64,000 nt of DNA, from assembly GCA_028288165.1 (NCBI GenBank), contig JAQBOG010000014.1, positions 1-64,000 of the forward strand, read 5' to 3'. The translations under genes were made by a program, and so were the position numbers. Source of the DNA: Sphingobacteriales bacterium (GTDB lineage: Bacteria > Bacteroidota > Bacteroidia > Sphingobacteriales > Sphingobacteriaceae). Positions 54,280 through 62,426 of this stretch are shown piece after piece. Position 1 is the first letter of the stretch. Every line of letters starts with the position of its first letter. The notes under the pieces are model-generated. The model was not told the DNA's origin. It worked only from the letters and a program-made list of their open reading frames with translations, and ran no database searches.

Positions 54280-54993
54280 ATGAAATCACAAGTTTTTCCA
54301 AAATCAGAAAACGGCATTAAAGACATTGGTTGGTTAAAGAGCAATTTCTATTTTAGTTTCAGCGATTATTATCATCCTACAAAAAACGCTTTTGGAACCC
54401 TGTTCGCTTTCAATGATGATTATGTAGAGCCAGGTAAAGGTTTCGGTATTCATCCTCATGTAAATATGGAAATCATCTCCATTTTGCTTAAAGGGAAGAT
54501 GAACCACATTGATTCGTTGGGCTACAGTACCACCATAGAAGAAGGCGGTGTACAGATTATGAGTGCCGGAAGTGGGCTTCGCCATGAAGAATATAACATT
54601 GGTGAAGAGCATGTAAACTTTTTGCAAATTTGGATTATGCCCAAGCTGCAAAATATAACCCCACGTTATCAAACCCGCAGTTTTCCCAAAGAAAAAAGGC
54701 TGAATCAACTAAAAACGATTATATCAGGCGAAGAAGGCTTAGACCATTGCTGGATAAATCAAAACGCAAAGTTTTCTCTCGGTCATTTTGATGTGGCACA
54801 GGAAATAACTTACAACTTCAACCCGGTCAACAAATGCCTGTTCATTTTCTGCATTGAAGGAAAAATCAGGGTAGATGGTACAGATATTAATGAACGAGAT
54901 GCCATTGGTGTTTGGGAAACAGGTTCTGTTCCTATACATTGTGAGGCCAATGCCCATTTTCTTATAATTGAAACGCCGGTTAATCAAAAATAA
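54280..54993 (+). CDS. Pirin family protein
   Basis: 237 residues, a bicupin. The N-terminal metal site reads 'GKGFGIHPHVNMEIISILLKG' with 'HIDSLG' and 'MSAGSGLRHEEYN'. This is the His/His/His/Glu set of pirins such as YhhW with quercetin 2,3-dioxygenase activity. The C-terminal cupin is more degenerate. Quinone or flavonoid oxidation fits the neighbours. Cytosolic. It lies 26 bases after the small cupin gene. Confidence 0.9.
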   Translation: MKSQVFPKSENGIKDIGWLKSNFYFSFSDYYHPTKNAFGTLFAFNDDYVEPGKGFGIHPHVNMEIISILLKGKMNHIDSLGYSTTIEEGGVQIMSAGSGLRHEEYNIGEEHVNFLQIWIMPKLQNITPRYQTRSFPKEKRLNQLKTIISGEEGLDHCWINQNAKFSLGHFDVAQEITYNFNPVNKCLFIFCIEGKIRVDGTDINERDAIGVWETGSVPIHCEANAHFLIIETPVNQK

Positions 54994-55017
54994 TTACGTT
55001 TAATCAAATAAATTCCT

Positions 55018-55584
55018 GTGAATAATATTAAGATCATTACCTCCACTACCAGGGAAGGCAGAAAAGGAATTGCTGTTGCAAACTGGATCACTAATCTGGC
55101 AAAACAAGATAGCACGTATACTATTGAATTATTGGATTTAGCGCAAATCAATTTGCCCTTTATGGATGAGCCAAACCATCCCCGGATGCAACAATATATA
55201 CACGAACATACCAAGCAGTGGAGTAAGTCAATTGACGAGGCGGACGCTTTTATCATCGTATTGGCTGAATATAATTTTGGCTTCCCCGCCCCAATCAAAA
55301 ATGCGCTTGACTACTTATACAATGAGTGGATGCATAAGCCTGTTGCGTTTGTAAGTTATGGCGGTATTTCTGGTGGGTTACGGGCTACCCAAATGTTGAA
55401 ACAGGTTGTCACGGCAATCCACATGATGCCAATTGTTGATCAAGTCAACATTCCTTTCTTTGCAAAACATATAGATGAAAGTGGCACCTTTGTCCCCGAT
55501 GAAGCACTTACGAAATCTGCAAACGCCATGCTAAAAGAACTTGAGAGATGGAGCGAGTCGTTGAAAGCAATGCGTGTTAAATAA
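55018..55584 (+). CDS. NADPH-dependent FMN reductase (azoreductase/quinone-reductase type)
   Basis: 188 residues from a GTG start at 55018. A flavodoxin-like fold with 'ITSTTREGRKGIAVANWI' as phosphate loop and 'ADAFIIVLAEYNFGFPAPIKNALDYLYNEWMHKPVAFVSYGGISGG' as flavin and dimer region. The family reduces FMN, quinones or azo compounds with two electrons, avoiding semiquinone formation. It closes the plus-strand gene group. A convergent minus-strand group begins beyond. Confidence 0.9.
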   Translation: MNNIKIITSTTREGRKGIAVANWITNLAKQDSTYTIELLDLAQINLPFMDEPNHPRMQQYIHEHTKQWSKSIDEADAFIIVLAEYNFGFPAPIKNALDYLYNEWMHKPVAFVSYGGISGGLRATQMLKQVVTAIHMMPIVDQVNIPFFAKHIDESGTFVPDEALTKSANAMLKELERWSESLKAMRVK

Positions 55585-55709
55585 AGGTAAAGAGTATGGC
55601 ATAGCCACATTTCTTTCGCCTTTGCCGTAAAGTCGTCTAAAACATTCCGGATAATTTCTCTTTAACCTCAATTAATTCACAAGATGATGTTAAAGAGGCA
55701 GTTGCATTA

Positions 55710-56093
55710 TCATTTTATCTTCATGCCTGGCAGTAAGGGGACGGCTTCAATGAGTTCAAGTGACTTAACCATGTCTTTTGTCCCGTTCTTATATTTAATA
55801 AAATGAGGAGTTTGCAAATGTAATTTGTACGCAGCTTCATCAGCATAAATTTCTAAGATCGTGATGTGAGTTGGTTTTTCCTTTTCGGCAACTGCGTACA
55901 AAGTCAACACTCCGGGTTCCAGGCGTATAGATGTTTCGATTTCCTCTTTCAGGGCAGCATTATAGTTCTCTAATTGGGAAGAATCAATTACAATTTTTGC
56001 CAGCCTCACTTTCTGGGTTTTCTTTTGAGCGTAAACGTTTTTAAATACCGCTAGCATAATGAAGGCAATGGCGCATGAAATGATAACTTTCAT
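55710..56093 (-). CDS. Secreted antibiotic-biosynthesis-monooxygenase (ABM) / quinol monooxygenase domain protein
   Basis: 127 residues from ATG 56093, with signal peptide (MKVIISCAIAFIMLAVFKNVYAQ). The longer frame to 56123 adds 10 unlikely residues. The ABM fold shows 'VRLAKIVIDSSQLENYNAALKEEIETSIRLEPGVLTLYAV', 'THITILEIYADEAAYKLHLQTPHFIKY'. YgiN-type relatives oxidise quinols. It follows the PQQ-type dehydrogenase gene by 40 bases on the same strand, suggesting co-transcription. Confidence 0.85.
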   Translation of the reverse strand: MKVIISCAIAFIMLAVFKNVYAQKKTQKVRLAKIVIDSSQLENYNAALKEEIETSIRLEPGVLTLYAVAEKEKPTHITILEIYADEAAYKLHLQTPHFIKYKNGTKDMVKSLELIEAVPLLPGMKIK

Positions 56094-56133
56094 ATTTTGA
56101 TCTAATAAACGGTGTCTAAACATTTATATCAAA

Positions 56134-58053
56134 CTATTGCAAAGAAAACGCCATAATGTATCCGGAAGGATTTTGGGTAGTGCCGCCAACCGAGATAGCG
56201 ACATATTGTTTTCCGTTGGATTGATAGGTACAGGCCGTTGCATTTGCTAATGCAGGCAATGTTGTTTGCCATAGCAGCTTACCTGTTGATTTGTCTAGTG
56301 CTCGTAGCTTCTTATCTTCGGTTCCGCTGATGAAGATCAAACCCCCAGCAGTTACAATAGGGCCAGCTTTGCCCTCCTGGCCAGTTTCAGGTGCGCCTTT
56401 TTCTTGCCGTGCGGTATCGTTTCCTAACGGGATCTGCCAGGCATACTCACCCGTGGACAAGTCCAGGGCGCTCAATGTGCCCCAGGGTGGCGTGATAGCG
56501 GGATTGCCACTGGGGTCTTTCCAGGTTTTATATCCCGTTATATTTAGGTACTGTTCAACGCTTGCATATCTGTCTACTGTCTCCAGCTGACTCACAGAGC
56601 CTTTTTTTAGTGTCGGGTTTTCAGTTGCGGCAACCTGTAAATCCCCTTTTGTGATTGTTATAATATCCGGCGCATTATTCGATTTGATGTACAAAAAATT
56701 ATTTGACTTGTCAAAAGCAGCGCCGCCCCATTCTCCGCCACCACGTGTGCCAGGGAGTTGAAGCGTTCCTTTTAAATCCGGAGGCGTATATAAGCCTTCA
56801 TAACGCATTGACCTGAATTTTTTAACCAGTGAATCATGATCAGCTTTCGAATAATTGGTCAGGTCAGCTTCCGTGATTGATTGCCGGGCAAAAGGCTTTG
56901 GTTTTAGCGGAAAAGGTTGGGTGGGCCATGCTACTTCACCGGGAAGGGTGGATGCCGGTACTTTTTTTTCTTCGATCGGAAATAACGATTCACCGGTTTC
57001 CCGGTTAAGTACAAATACAAATCCTTGCTTAGTGATTTGAGCCACGGCATCGATATCCCTTCCATCCCGATTTACAGTAACGAGATTAGGAGGAGCTGGT
57101 AAGTCATAATCCCATAGATCGTGATGAACTGTCTGAAAGTGCCAGATATGTGTGCCTGTAACCGCATTGAGCGCTAATACACAGTTTGCATATAGGTTTG
57201 CGCCCTTGCGGTCTGAACCATAAAAATCGTAGGAAGGTGCGCCCAAGGCAAGAAATACAATGCCTCTCCGGATGTCCAGGCTCATACCCGCCCAATTATT
57301 TACACCGCCCACCACTTTATAGGCATCTTTTGACCAAGTTTCGTAACCAGGCTCTCCCGGTAATGGAACCGTATGAAACGTCCAGACAAGTTTGCCCGTC
57401 AGGCAATTGTATGCCCTTATATAACCAGGTTGGGCACCATACACATCAGGTACTCGGCAACCCATGATGATAAGATCCTTGTAGATAATTCCGGGTGAAG
57501 TGGCCGAAACATAAATGTTTTCAGAGGTATCCCGAAGTCCGACCTTAAGATCGACTTTCCCCTCGTTCCCGAACGAAGTGATTGGTTTTCCAGTTCGGGC
57601 ATCTAACGCAAAAAGGTGATTGTTGGCTGTAAACAATATCCGCTTATCCTCTCCCTTTTCCCAATAGGTAAGTCCTCGATTCACTTCGCCGCCCTTTTCA
57701 CCGTTAAAGGGATCAAAAGACCAGAGCTGCTTTCCTGTTTCAGCATTTACGGCATATGCCGATTGGCTTGATGATGTCGCATACATTACTCCGTCTACAA
57801 TAATGGGATTACATTGGCTTGGCCTCGCTCCTGGAGCTTTATCGTTGACGGCAAATGTCCACGCAGATTTTAACTTACCAACGTTCGAAACATTGATCTG
57901 ATCAAGAGGCGAATAGTTTGAGCTGTTAGCATCCGCTTTGTACACAGCCCAGGTTCGTTCGTTATCAGCAAGCGTCGTACAGCCGGCCATTAGTAGGAAC
58001 GATATTGTAACTAAGATTTCTAGTGGGCTCTTGCCTAATTTTTGTTTTAGCAT
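56134..58053 (-). CDS. PQQ-dependent alcohol/glucose-type dehydrogenase (eight-bladed propeller)
   Basis: 639 residues with a lipoprotein signal ending LMAGC. The propeller consists of repeated Trp-docking motifs ('AYAVNAETGKQLWSF', 'LTGKLVWTFHTVPLPGEPG', 'AVTGTHIWHFQTVHHDLWDYDLPAPPNLV'), including the WDYD segment typical of membrane glucose-dehydrogenase relatives. Late motifs are 'GGGEWGGAAFD' and 'PPWGTLSALDLSTGEYAW'. There is no cytochrome c domain and no membrane helices. Oxidises an alcohol or sugar in the periplasm and would pass electrons to ubiquinone or menaquinone. PQQ synthesis genes are not in the window. Confidence 0.88.
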   Translation of the reverse strand: MLKQKLGKSPLEILVTISFLLMAGCTTLADNERTWAVYKADANSSNYSPLDQINVSNVGKLKSAWTFAVNDKAPGARPSQCNPIIVDGVMYATSSSQSAYAVNAETGKQLWSFDPFNGEKGGEVNRGLTYWEKGEDKRILFTANNHLFALDARTGKPITSFGNEGKVDLKVGLRDTSENIYVSATSPGIIYKDLIIMGCRVPDVYGAQPGYIRAYNCLTGKLVWTFHTVPLPGEPGYETWSKDAYKVVGGVNNWAGMSLDIRRGIVFLALGAPSYDFYGSDRKGANLYANCVLALNAVTGTHIWHFQTVHHDLWDYDLPAPPNLVTVNRDGRDIDAVAQITKQGFVFVLNRETGESLFPIEEKKVPASTLPGEVAWPTQPFPLKPKPFARQSITEADLTNYSKADHDSLVKKFRSMRYEGLYTPPDLKGTLQLPGTRGGGEWGGAAFDKSNNFLYIKSNNAPDIITITKGDLQVAATENPTLKKGSVSQLETVDRYASVEQYLNITGYKTWKDPSGNPAITPPWGTLSALDLSTGEYAWQIPLGNDTARQEKGAPETGQEGKAGPIVTAGGLIFISGTEDKKLRALDKSTGKLLWQTTLPALANATACTYQSNGKQYVAISVGGTTQNPSGYIMAFSLQ

Positions 58054-58179
58054 TTAAGTCATGTTAGTCATTACTGGCCTGTCATTCTTTCCCCGGCTTC
58101 CGTATAGCGGTTGCCGTGTATGGAAATTTCGACGGCGGCAGTTTAAACCTGTTGTGAGGTGCCCATTGTCTTTACGTTT

Positions 58180-58941
58180 TCATTGAATACTATAGCCGCC
58201 ATCAATAACAAGTGTATGCCACACGACAAGGCTTGATGCATCACTGCAAAGCCATACAACGGCATTGGCAATTTCCTCTGGACGGCCTAAACGACCTACA
58301 GGAACTTGTTTTAGCATGGCATCAAGGGCATTCGCCTGGCCTCCAGCAATCATTTTATCGGCCATCGGTGTGTGGATTAACCCTGGGCAAACTGTATTGA
58401 TACGTATTCCCAGCGGAGCATATTCTAACGCCGCACTTTTGGTAAGTCCAATCACCCCGTGTTTAGCGGCGTGATAAGTTCCACGTTGTGCTCCTCCTAA
58501 AATTCCGCCGATTGAAGAACAGTTCACTATTGCACCGTTTCCCTGCTTACGCATTTGTTGCAGCTCATATTTCATTGAGCTCCAAACACCACGGAGGTTA
58601 ATATCTGTAACCCGGTCAAAATCTTCCCGTGTCTGGTCGGCTGCCCCGGCAAGCACATTTTGTACACCTGCATTATTGTAAGCGGCATCCAAGCGTCCAA
58701 ATACGGATACTGTCTTGTGAACCATAGCTTCAACCTGCTCATCATCGGAAACATCACAAACGATAGCCAAGGTCTTGTATCCTTCTGCAGCCAGTTGCTC
58801 AGCGGCTGAAACAACCGCTTCTTCATCCCAATCAGCCAATGCTATAGCAGCGCCGGCTTGGGCAAAAGCCCTGGCAGTTGCCAATCCGATTCCTGCTGCG
58901 GCTCCGGTAACGAGTGCAACTTTGTCTTTAAATATTGCCAT
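58180..58941 (-). CDS. Short-chain dehydrogenase/reductase
   Basis: 253 residues from ATG 58941 (MAIFKDKVALVTGAAAGIG). Classic SDR: the nucleotide motif TGAAAGIG, 'NNAGVQ', the catalytic Ser in 'VNCSSIGGILGG', and YxxxK in 'TYHAAKHGVIGLTKSAAL'. The Asp in 'ALADWDEE' favours NAD. Substrate not predictable; it resembles glucose 1-dehydrogenase/cyclopentanol-type enzymes. It heads the minus-strand group SDR, PQQ dehydrogenase, ABM, and is divergent from an AraC regulator. Confidence 0.92.
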   Translation of the reverse strand: MAIFKDKVALVTGAAAGIGLATARAFAQAGAAIALADWDEEAVVSAAEQLAAEGYKTLAIVCDVSDDEQVEAMVHKTVSVFGRLDAAYNNAGVQNVLAGAADQTREDFDRVTDINLRGVWSSMKYELQQMRKQGNGAIVNCSSIGGILGGAQRGTYHAAKHGVIGLTKSAALEYAPLGIRINTVCPGLIHTPMADKMIAGGQANALDAMLKQVPVGRLGRPEEIANAVVWLCSDASSLVVWHTLVIDGGYSIQ

Positions 58942-59109
58942 GACCAAAATTTTACTTATTAAATTTACCCTAAAAAAAGCGATTCCCTACACAATTCTCG
59001 CTTCACAAAGGTCTGGCTCTCGCAACAAGTATTTTTATACAGGTTACTGATTTACTTACCACTTTTACTGATTTGGGTTGGCCTGATATGCCAGATGAGG
59101 GATAAAGTT

Positions 59110-59117
59110 TAAATTTG
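59110..59117 (+). promoter_or_regulatory. Possible -7 element of the AraC gene
   Basis: TAAATTTG matches TANNTTTG, 20 bases before the start codon, but no TTG occurs at the right distance upstream. The gene may depend on an activator. Confidence 0.35.
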
Positions 59118-59137
59118 TATTCTTTAATAGAAGTGGT

Positions 59138-60037
59138 ATGGAAAACATTTTAAGGATCGATACGGTTAGTGAGCACGATGCTTTTTATCATCAGGAAAAC
59201 TTACATCCGCTGGTTAGTGTGATTGATTTTACAGGTACTGAACCACAGATTTATGCGTCGAGGATGAATTTCGGTTTTTATGCGGTTTATTTAAAAGACG
59301 TGAAATGTGGTGACATAAAATACGGACGTCAAACCTATGACTACCAAGACCGGACATTGGTGTTTGTTGCCCCCGGACAGGTAATCAACGTAGAAATAAA
59401 CAAGGAATATAAGCCACAGGGTTATGCTTTATTGTTTCATTCAGACCTCATCCGTGGAACTTCTCTGGGCAAGCATATCGATGAGTATAGCTTCTTTTCT
59501 TACCAATCGAGGGAAGCACTGCATTTATCAGAAAAGGAAAGAAAAATTGTTTTAGACTGTTTTGACAAAGTAAAATACGAATTGGAGCAGGGAACAGATA
59601 AACACAGTAAAACGTTGATCGCTTCCAATATTGAATTATTCCTGAATTATTGTAAACGTTTTTACGACCGGCAGTTCATTAGCCGGAACCATTCACATAG
59701 CGAGAGTTTGGAAAAGCTCGAAGAGCTGCTGAACACCTATTTTCAATCGGACAGGCCACAAACGATAGGCTTGCCTGCTGTAAGCTATTGTGCAGAGCGA
59801 TTGAATCTTTCGCCGAATTATTTTGGTGACATGGTAAAAAAAGAAACTGGAAAAACCGCCTTAGAATACATCCAATTGAAAGTAATCAATGTTGCAAAAG
59901 AAAAAATTCTTGACAACAGTAGGTCTCTTAGCGAGATTGCTTATGAACTTGGTTTTAAGTATCCACAACACTTTACCCGTTTATTTAAACAGCATGTAGG
60001 TTACACACCAAAAGATTACCGAAGCTCAGTTAATTAA
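59138..60037 (+). CDS. AraC-family transcriptional regulator
   Basis: 299 residues. The N-terminal cupin-like domain has 'QTYDYQDRTLVFVAPGQVINVEINKEYKPQGYALLFHSDLI'. The C-terminal AraC domain has 'CAERLNLSPNYFGDMVKKETGKTALEYIQLKVINVAKEKIL' and 'SLSEIAYELGFKYPQHFTRLFKQHVGYTPKDYR'. It is transcribed away from the SDR/PQQ-dehydrogenase group and is the likely regulator of it. It is of the same general type as, but not closely similar to, the AraC protein at 45089. Confidence 0.92.
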   Translation: MENILRIDTVSEHDAFYHQENLHPLVSVIDFTGTEPQIYASRMNFGFYAVYLKDVKCGDIKYGRQTYDYQDRTLVFVAPGQVINVEINKEYKPQGYALLFHSDLIRGTSLGKHIDEYSFFSYQSREALHLSEKERKIVLDCFDKVKYELEQGTDKHSKTLIASNIELFLNYCKRFYDRQFISRNHSHSESLEKLEELLNTYFQSDRPQTIGLPAVSYCAERLNLSPNYFGDMVKKETGKTALEYIQLKVINVAKEKILDNSRSLSEIAYELGFKYPQHFTRLFKQHVGYTPKDYRSSVN

Positions 60038-60165
60038 GGGTAACCAGTTATGCAACGGTCGATTTATCCATTGCGATGCTGTTTGCGCCATATATTATGC
60101 CCTGCACTGTTCTTGTGCTTCTTCGTGTGGTCATGATTTCCCGCTCTGTTTCGCTCTATTTTTCC

Positions 60166-60182
60166 GGTTAACCGCAAAATTT
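60166..60182 (+). promoter_or_regulatory. 17-base motif, copy 1 (upstream of lytS-like gene)
   Basis: GGTTAACCGCAAAATTT, containing the palindrome GGTTAACC, recurs exactly at 62337-62353 before the outer-membrane receptor. The rest of the 335-base gap (60038-60372) holds no gene. Confidence 0.45.
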
Positions 60183-60372
60183 ACAGCATTCATATCATAA
60201 TTATAGGTGATGATTGCTGGAATAATAGTTTTGTTAATCCTTATAAAACAGGTATACAGCGGAAGTGACTGTATCATAAGCAAGGGATATTTATAACATC
60301 GCTTGTTAAGGATGCTGCTGAAAAACAAAGAATTGCCGTAAATATCATTTAAGTTGTTAACTTTTGTTATAA

Positions 60373-61398
60373 ATGAATTCTGCAAACCCAAACTGGCTGA
60401 ATAAAAAATGGCTTAGAATCGCAGTCCATGTTGTTATATGGGTTGTTATCATTCTGTCTAATTATATATTCGATTACGGTGATGAGCGGGTAGACCCTTT
60501 CCGTACATTAAATGCAGCAACGAATTTTTTCAGGGCTGGTATTTTCTATTTAAATGCATGGGTACTGGTGCCGAATCTACTTTACAGAAAGAAATACCTG
60601 CCTTATGTGCTCTCTTTGATAGCGTTATTTTTTATCATGATGCTTTATCATGCAGCCCTTTTTCCAATATTCGGTCCTATAAAATTCAACTTTTTGGCTG
60701 CTTCTACACACAATATTTTTGCCTTCATCATCACCATTACCGCAAGCACGGCTTACAAAGCCATTTCGGATAAATCTGAAGAAGATGCCCGAACGAACGA
60801 AATGCTTAAGGAAAATTTAAAAACAGAAGTATCGTTCCTGCGTTCGCAAATCAGTCCCCACTTCATTTTCAATGTATTAAACAATATTGTGGCATTGGTT
60901 CGCTTGAAAAGCGACGAATTGGAACCCACCGTGATGAAGTTATCGGCCCTGATGCAATATATGCTTTATGAAACGGACAAAAAGGTGTCCCTTCAAAGCG
61001 AGATCCTGTACCTGGAGAATTATATCGAATTACAGAAACAACGCTTCGGAGACTTCATAAAAATCAGTACCAGTTTCAAAATACCGTCTGAAAATTTTAC
61101 CATCGAACCCATGTTATTGATCTGCTTTGTAGAGAATGCCTTTAAGCACGGGGAAGGATTGATCCAGGACCCGATGATCAATATCGAGCTGCATTGCGAC
61201 AACAACAAGCTATATTTCAATGTCCAGAATAAGTATAACGACCTAGACAATGGGCCAAAAGACAAAACGTCCGGAATAGGCCTGGTCAATGTGCGCAGAC
61301 GCCTGGATTTACTTTATCCTGGAAAGCATAACTTGGTGATTAATCAAAGCGAGGGTTTCTTTTATGTTTTACTTCAAATAGACCTTGAACCATGCTGA
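60373..61398 (+). CDS. LytS-type sensor histidine kinase
   Basis: 341 residues. Four N-terminal membrane helices (to about residue 130) are followed by a short coiled linker. The kinase then has the His_kinase signature 'FLRSQISPHFIFNVLNNI' with the phospho-acceptor His, 'YIELQKQRFGDFIKI', and an ATP domain with 'LLICFVENAFKHGEG' and 'GIGLVNVRRRLDLLYP'. It pairs with the LytTR regulator that overlaps its stop by 7 bases. Ligand unknown; no periplasmic sensor domain of note. Confidence 0.93.
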   Translation: MNSANPNWLNKKWLRIAVHVVIWVVIILSNYIFDYGDERVDPFRTLNAATNFFRAGIFYLNAWVLVPNLLYRKKYLPYVLSLIALFFIMMLYHAALFPIFGPIKFNFLAASTHNIFAFIITITASTAYKAISDKSEEDARTNEMLKENLKTEVSFLRSQISPHFIFNVLNNIVALVRLKSDELEPTVMKLSALMQYMLYETDKKVSLQSEILYLENYIELQKQRFGDFIKISTSFKIPSENFTIEPMLLICFVENAFKHGEGLIQDPMINIELHCDNNKLYFNVQNKYNDLDNGPKDKTSGIGLVNVRRRLDLLYPGKHNLVINQSEGFFYVLLQIDLEPC

Positions 61399-62090
61399 AC
61401 TGTATAGCCGTAGACGACGAAGCACTGGCACTTGGCTTACTGCTGGATAATATCAGCAAAGTTCCGTATTTGAATGTGGTTGCATCCTGCCGGAGTGCTT
61501 TTGATGCGATCAAGGCATTGCACGAAAACCAGGTCGATCTTATATTTATCGATATCCGGATGCCCGGTCTGACCGGTTTGCAGTTCATCGAAAGTTTATC
61601 AAAGAAACCGATGGTTATTTTTGTGACCGCCTACAGAGAATTCGCTGTGGAAGGTTTTTCATTGGAAGTTATCGATTACTTGATAAAACCGGTGCCGATG
61701 GAGCGGTTTTTAAAAGCCTGCGAACGTGCGCTTCAGCTCCATCAGCTAATAACAGAACCGAAGAAACCTGCAGAAGAATCTGATTTCTTTTATATAAATG
61801 TAGATTACAGCCTGGTCAAAATCCACTATCACGATATAGCTTATATCCAGGGCTTAAAGGATTATGTAAAGATCAAATTGTTAAGTACAGATAAACCGAT
61901 CATTCCCCGTAGTACCGTGAGCGGAATGGAAAAATTGCTGCCTCCCACAAAATTTATCCGCATCCATAAGTCTGTTATCGTTTCAAAATCGGCGGTTACA
62001 GCCATCCGGAAAAACAGTGTTTTTATTGGTGATGTCGAATTTTCTATAGGTGAAACTTATACCGATGCCATAGATAGGTTGATAAGGTAG
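61392..62090 (+). CDS. LytTR-family response regulator
   Basis: 232 residues. The receiver domain has acidic 'VDDEAL', phospho-Asp in 'LIFIDIRMPGLTGL', Thr in 'VIFVTAYREF' and Lys in 'YLIKPVPMERFL'. A LytTR DNA-binding domain follows (about 130-230) with 'DIAYIQGLKDYVKI', 'IPRSTVSGMEKLLPPTKFIRIHKSVIVSKSAVTAI'. LytTR proteins bind direct-repeat-type sites. The nearby 17-base motif is a candidate target. The start overlaps the kinase end. Confidence 0.94.
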   Translation: MLNCIAVDDEALALGLLLDNISKVPYLNVVASCRSAFDAIKALHENQVDLIFIDIRMPGLTGLQFIESLSKKPMVIFVTAYREFAVEGFSLEVIDYLIKPVPMERFLKACERALQLHQLITEPKKPAEESDFFYINVDYSLVKIHYHDIAYIQGLKDYVKIKLLSTDKPIIPRSTVSGMEKLLPPTKFIRIHKSVIVSKSAVTAIRKNSVFIGDVEFSIGETYTDAIDRLIR

Positions 62091-62166
62091 TTGAGTATAC
62101 AAACCACATTCCTCGTTTATTCTTCCGAGCTCCTGACAATCTAATCCGCTATTAATATCTGTTTTA

Positions 62167-62263
62167 GGGCGTTCGGGCGGGCTTTTCGTTCCAATCTTTT
62201 TTTGTCGCATTTTGACTGCGCTCAATGTGACAAAAAAAGGATTTACACTACAATCCCTAACGC
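62167..62263 (-). repeat. Structured interspersed repeat, copy 4 (reverse orientation)
   Basis: 97 bases. On the minus strand it begins GCGTTAGGGATTGTAGTGTA and ends GCCCGCCCGAACGCCC. The central arm is TTTTTTTGTC / GACAAAAAAA with an inner partial stem. It lies between the LytTR gene and the receptor gene. Confidence 0.85.
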
Positions 62264-62336
62264 AAAACCCTTCTAGGTAACAAAATATTAATTTGTTCAC
62301 CCAATATTTTCCTGCCAACCCTCGCAGAATTTCAAG

Positions 62337-62353
62337 GGTTAACCGCAAAATTT
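62337..62353 (+). promoter_or_regulatory. 17-base motif, copy 2 (upstream of the receptor gene)
   Basis: Exact second copy of GGTTAACCGCAAAATTT, 74 bases before the receptor start codon and just upstream of its promoter-like element. Confidence 0.45.
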
Positions 62354-62376
62354 TGGCTGATGGTATCACTTCCAGA

Positions 62377-62404
62377 TTTGGTATCCGCCAGAAAAATAGT
62401 TTTG
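62377..62404 (+). promoter_or_regulatory. Possible promoter of the outer-membrane receptor gene
   Basis: TTTG at 62377-62380 and TAGTTTTG at 62397-62404. The spacer is 16 bases, shorter than the usual 19-20, as in promoters that need an activator. The start codon follows 22 bases later. Confidence 0.4.
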
Positions 62405-62426
62405 TTCTAATTATTACACAAAAGAT

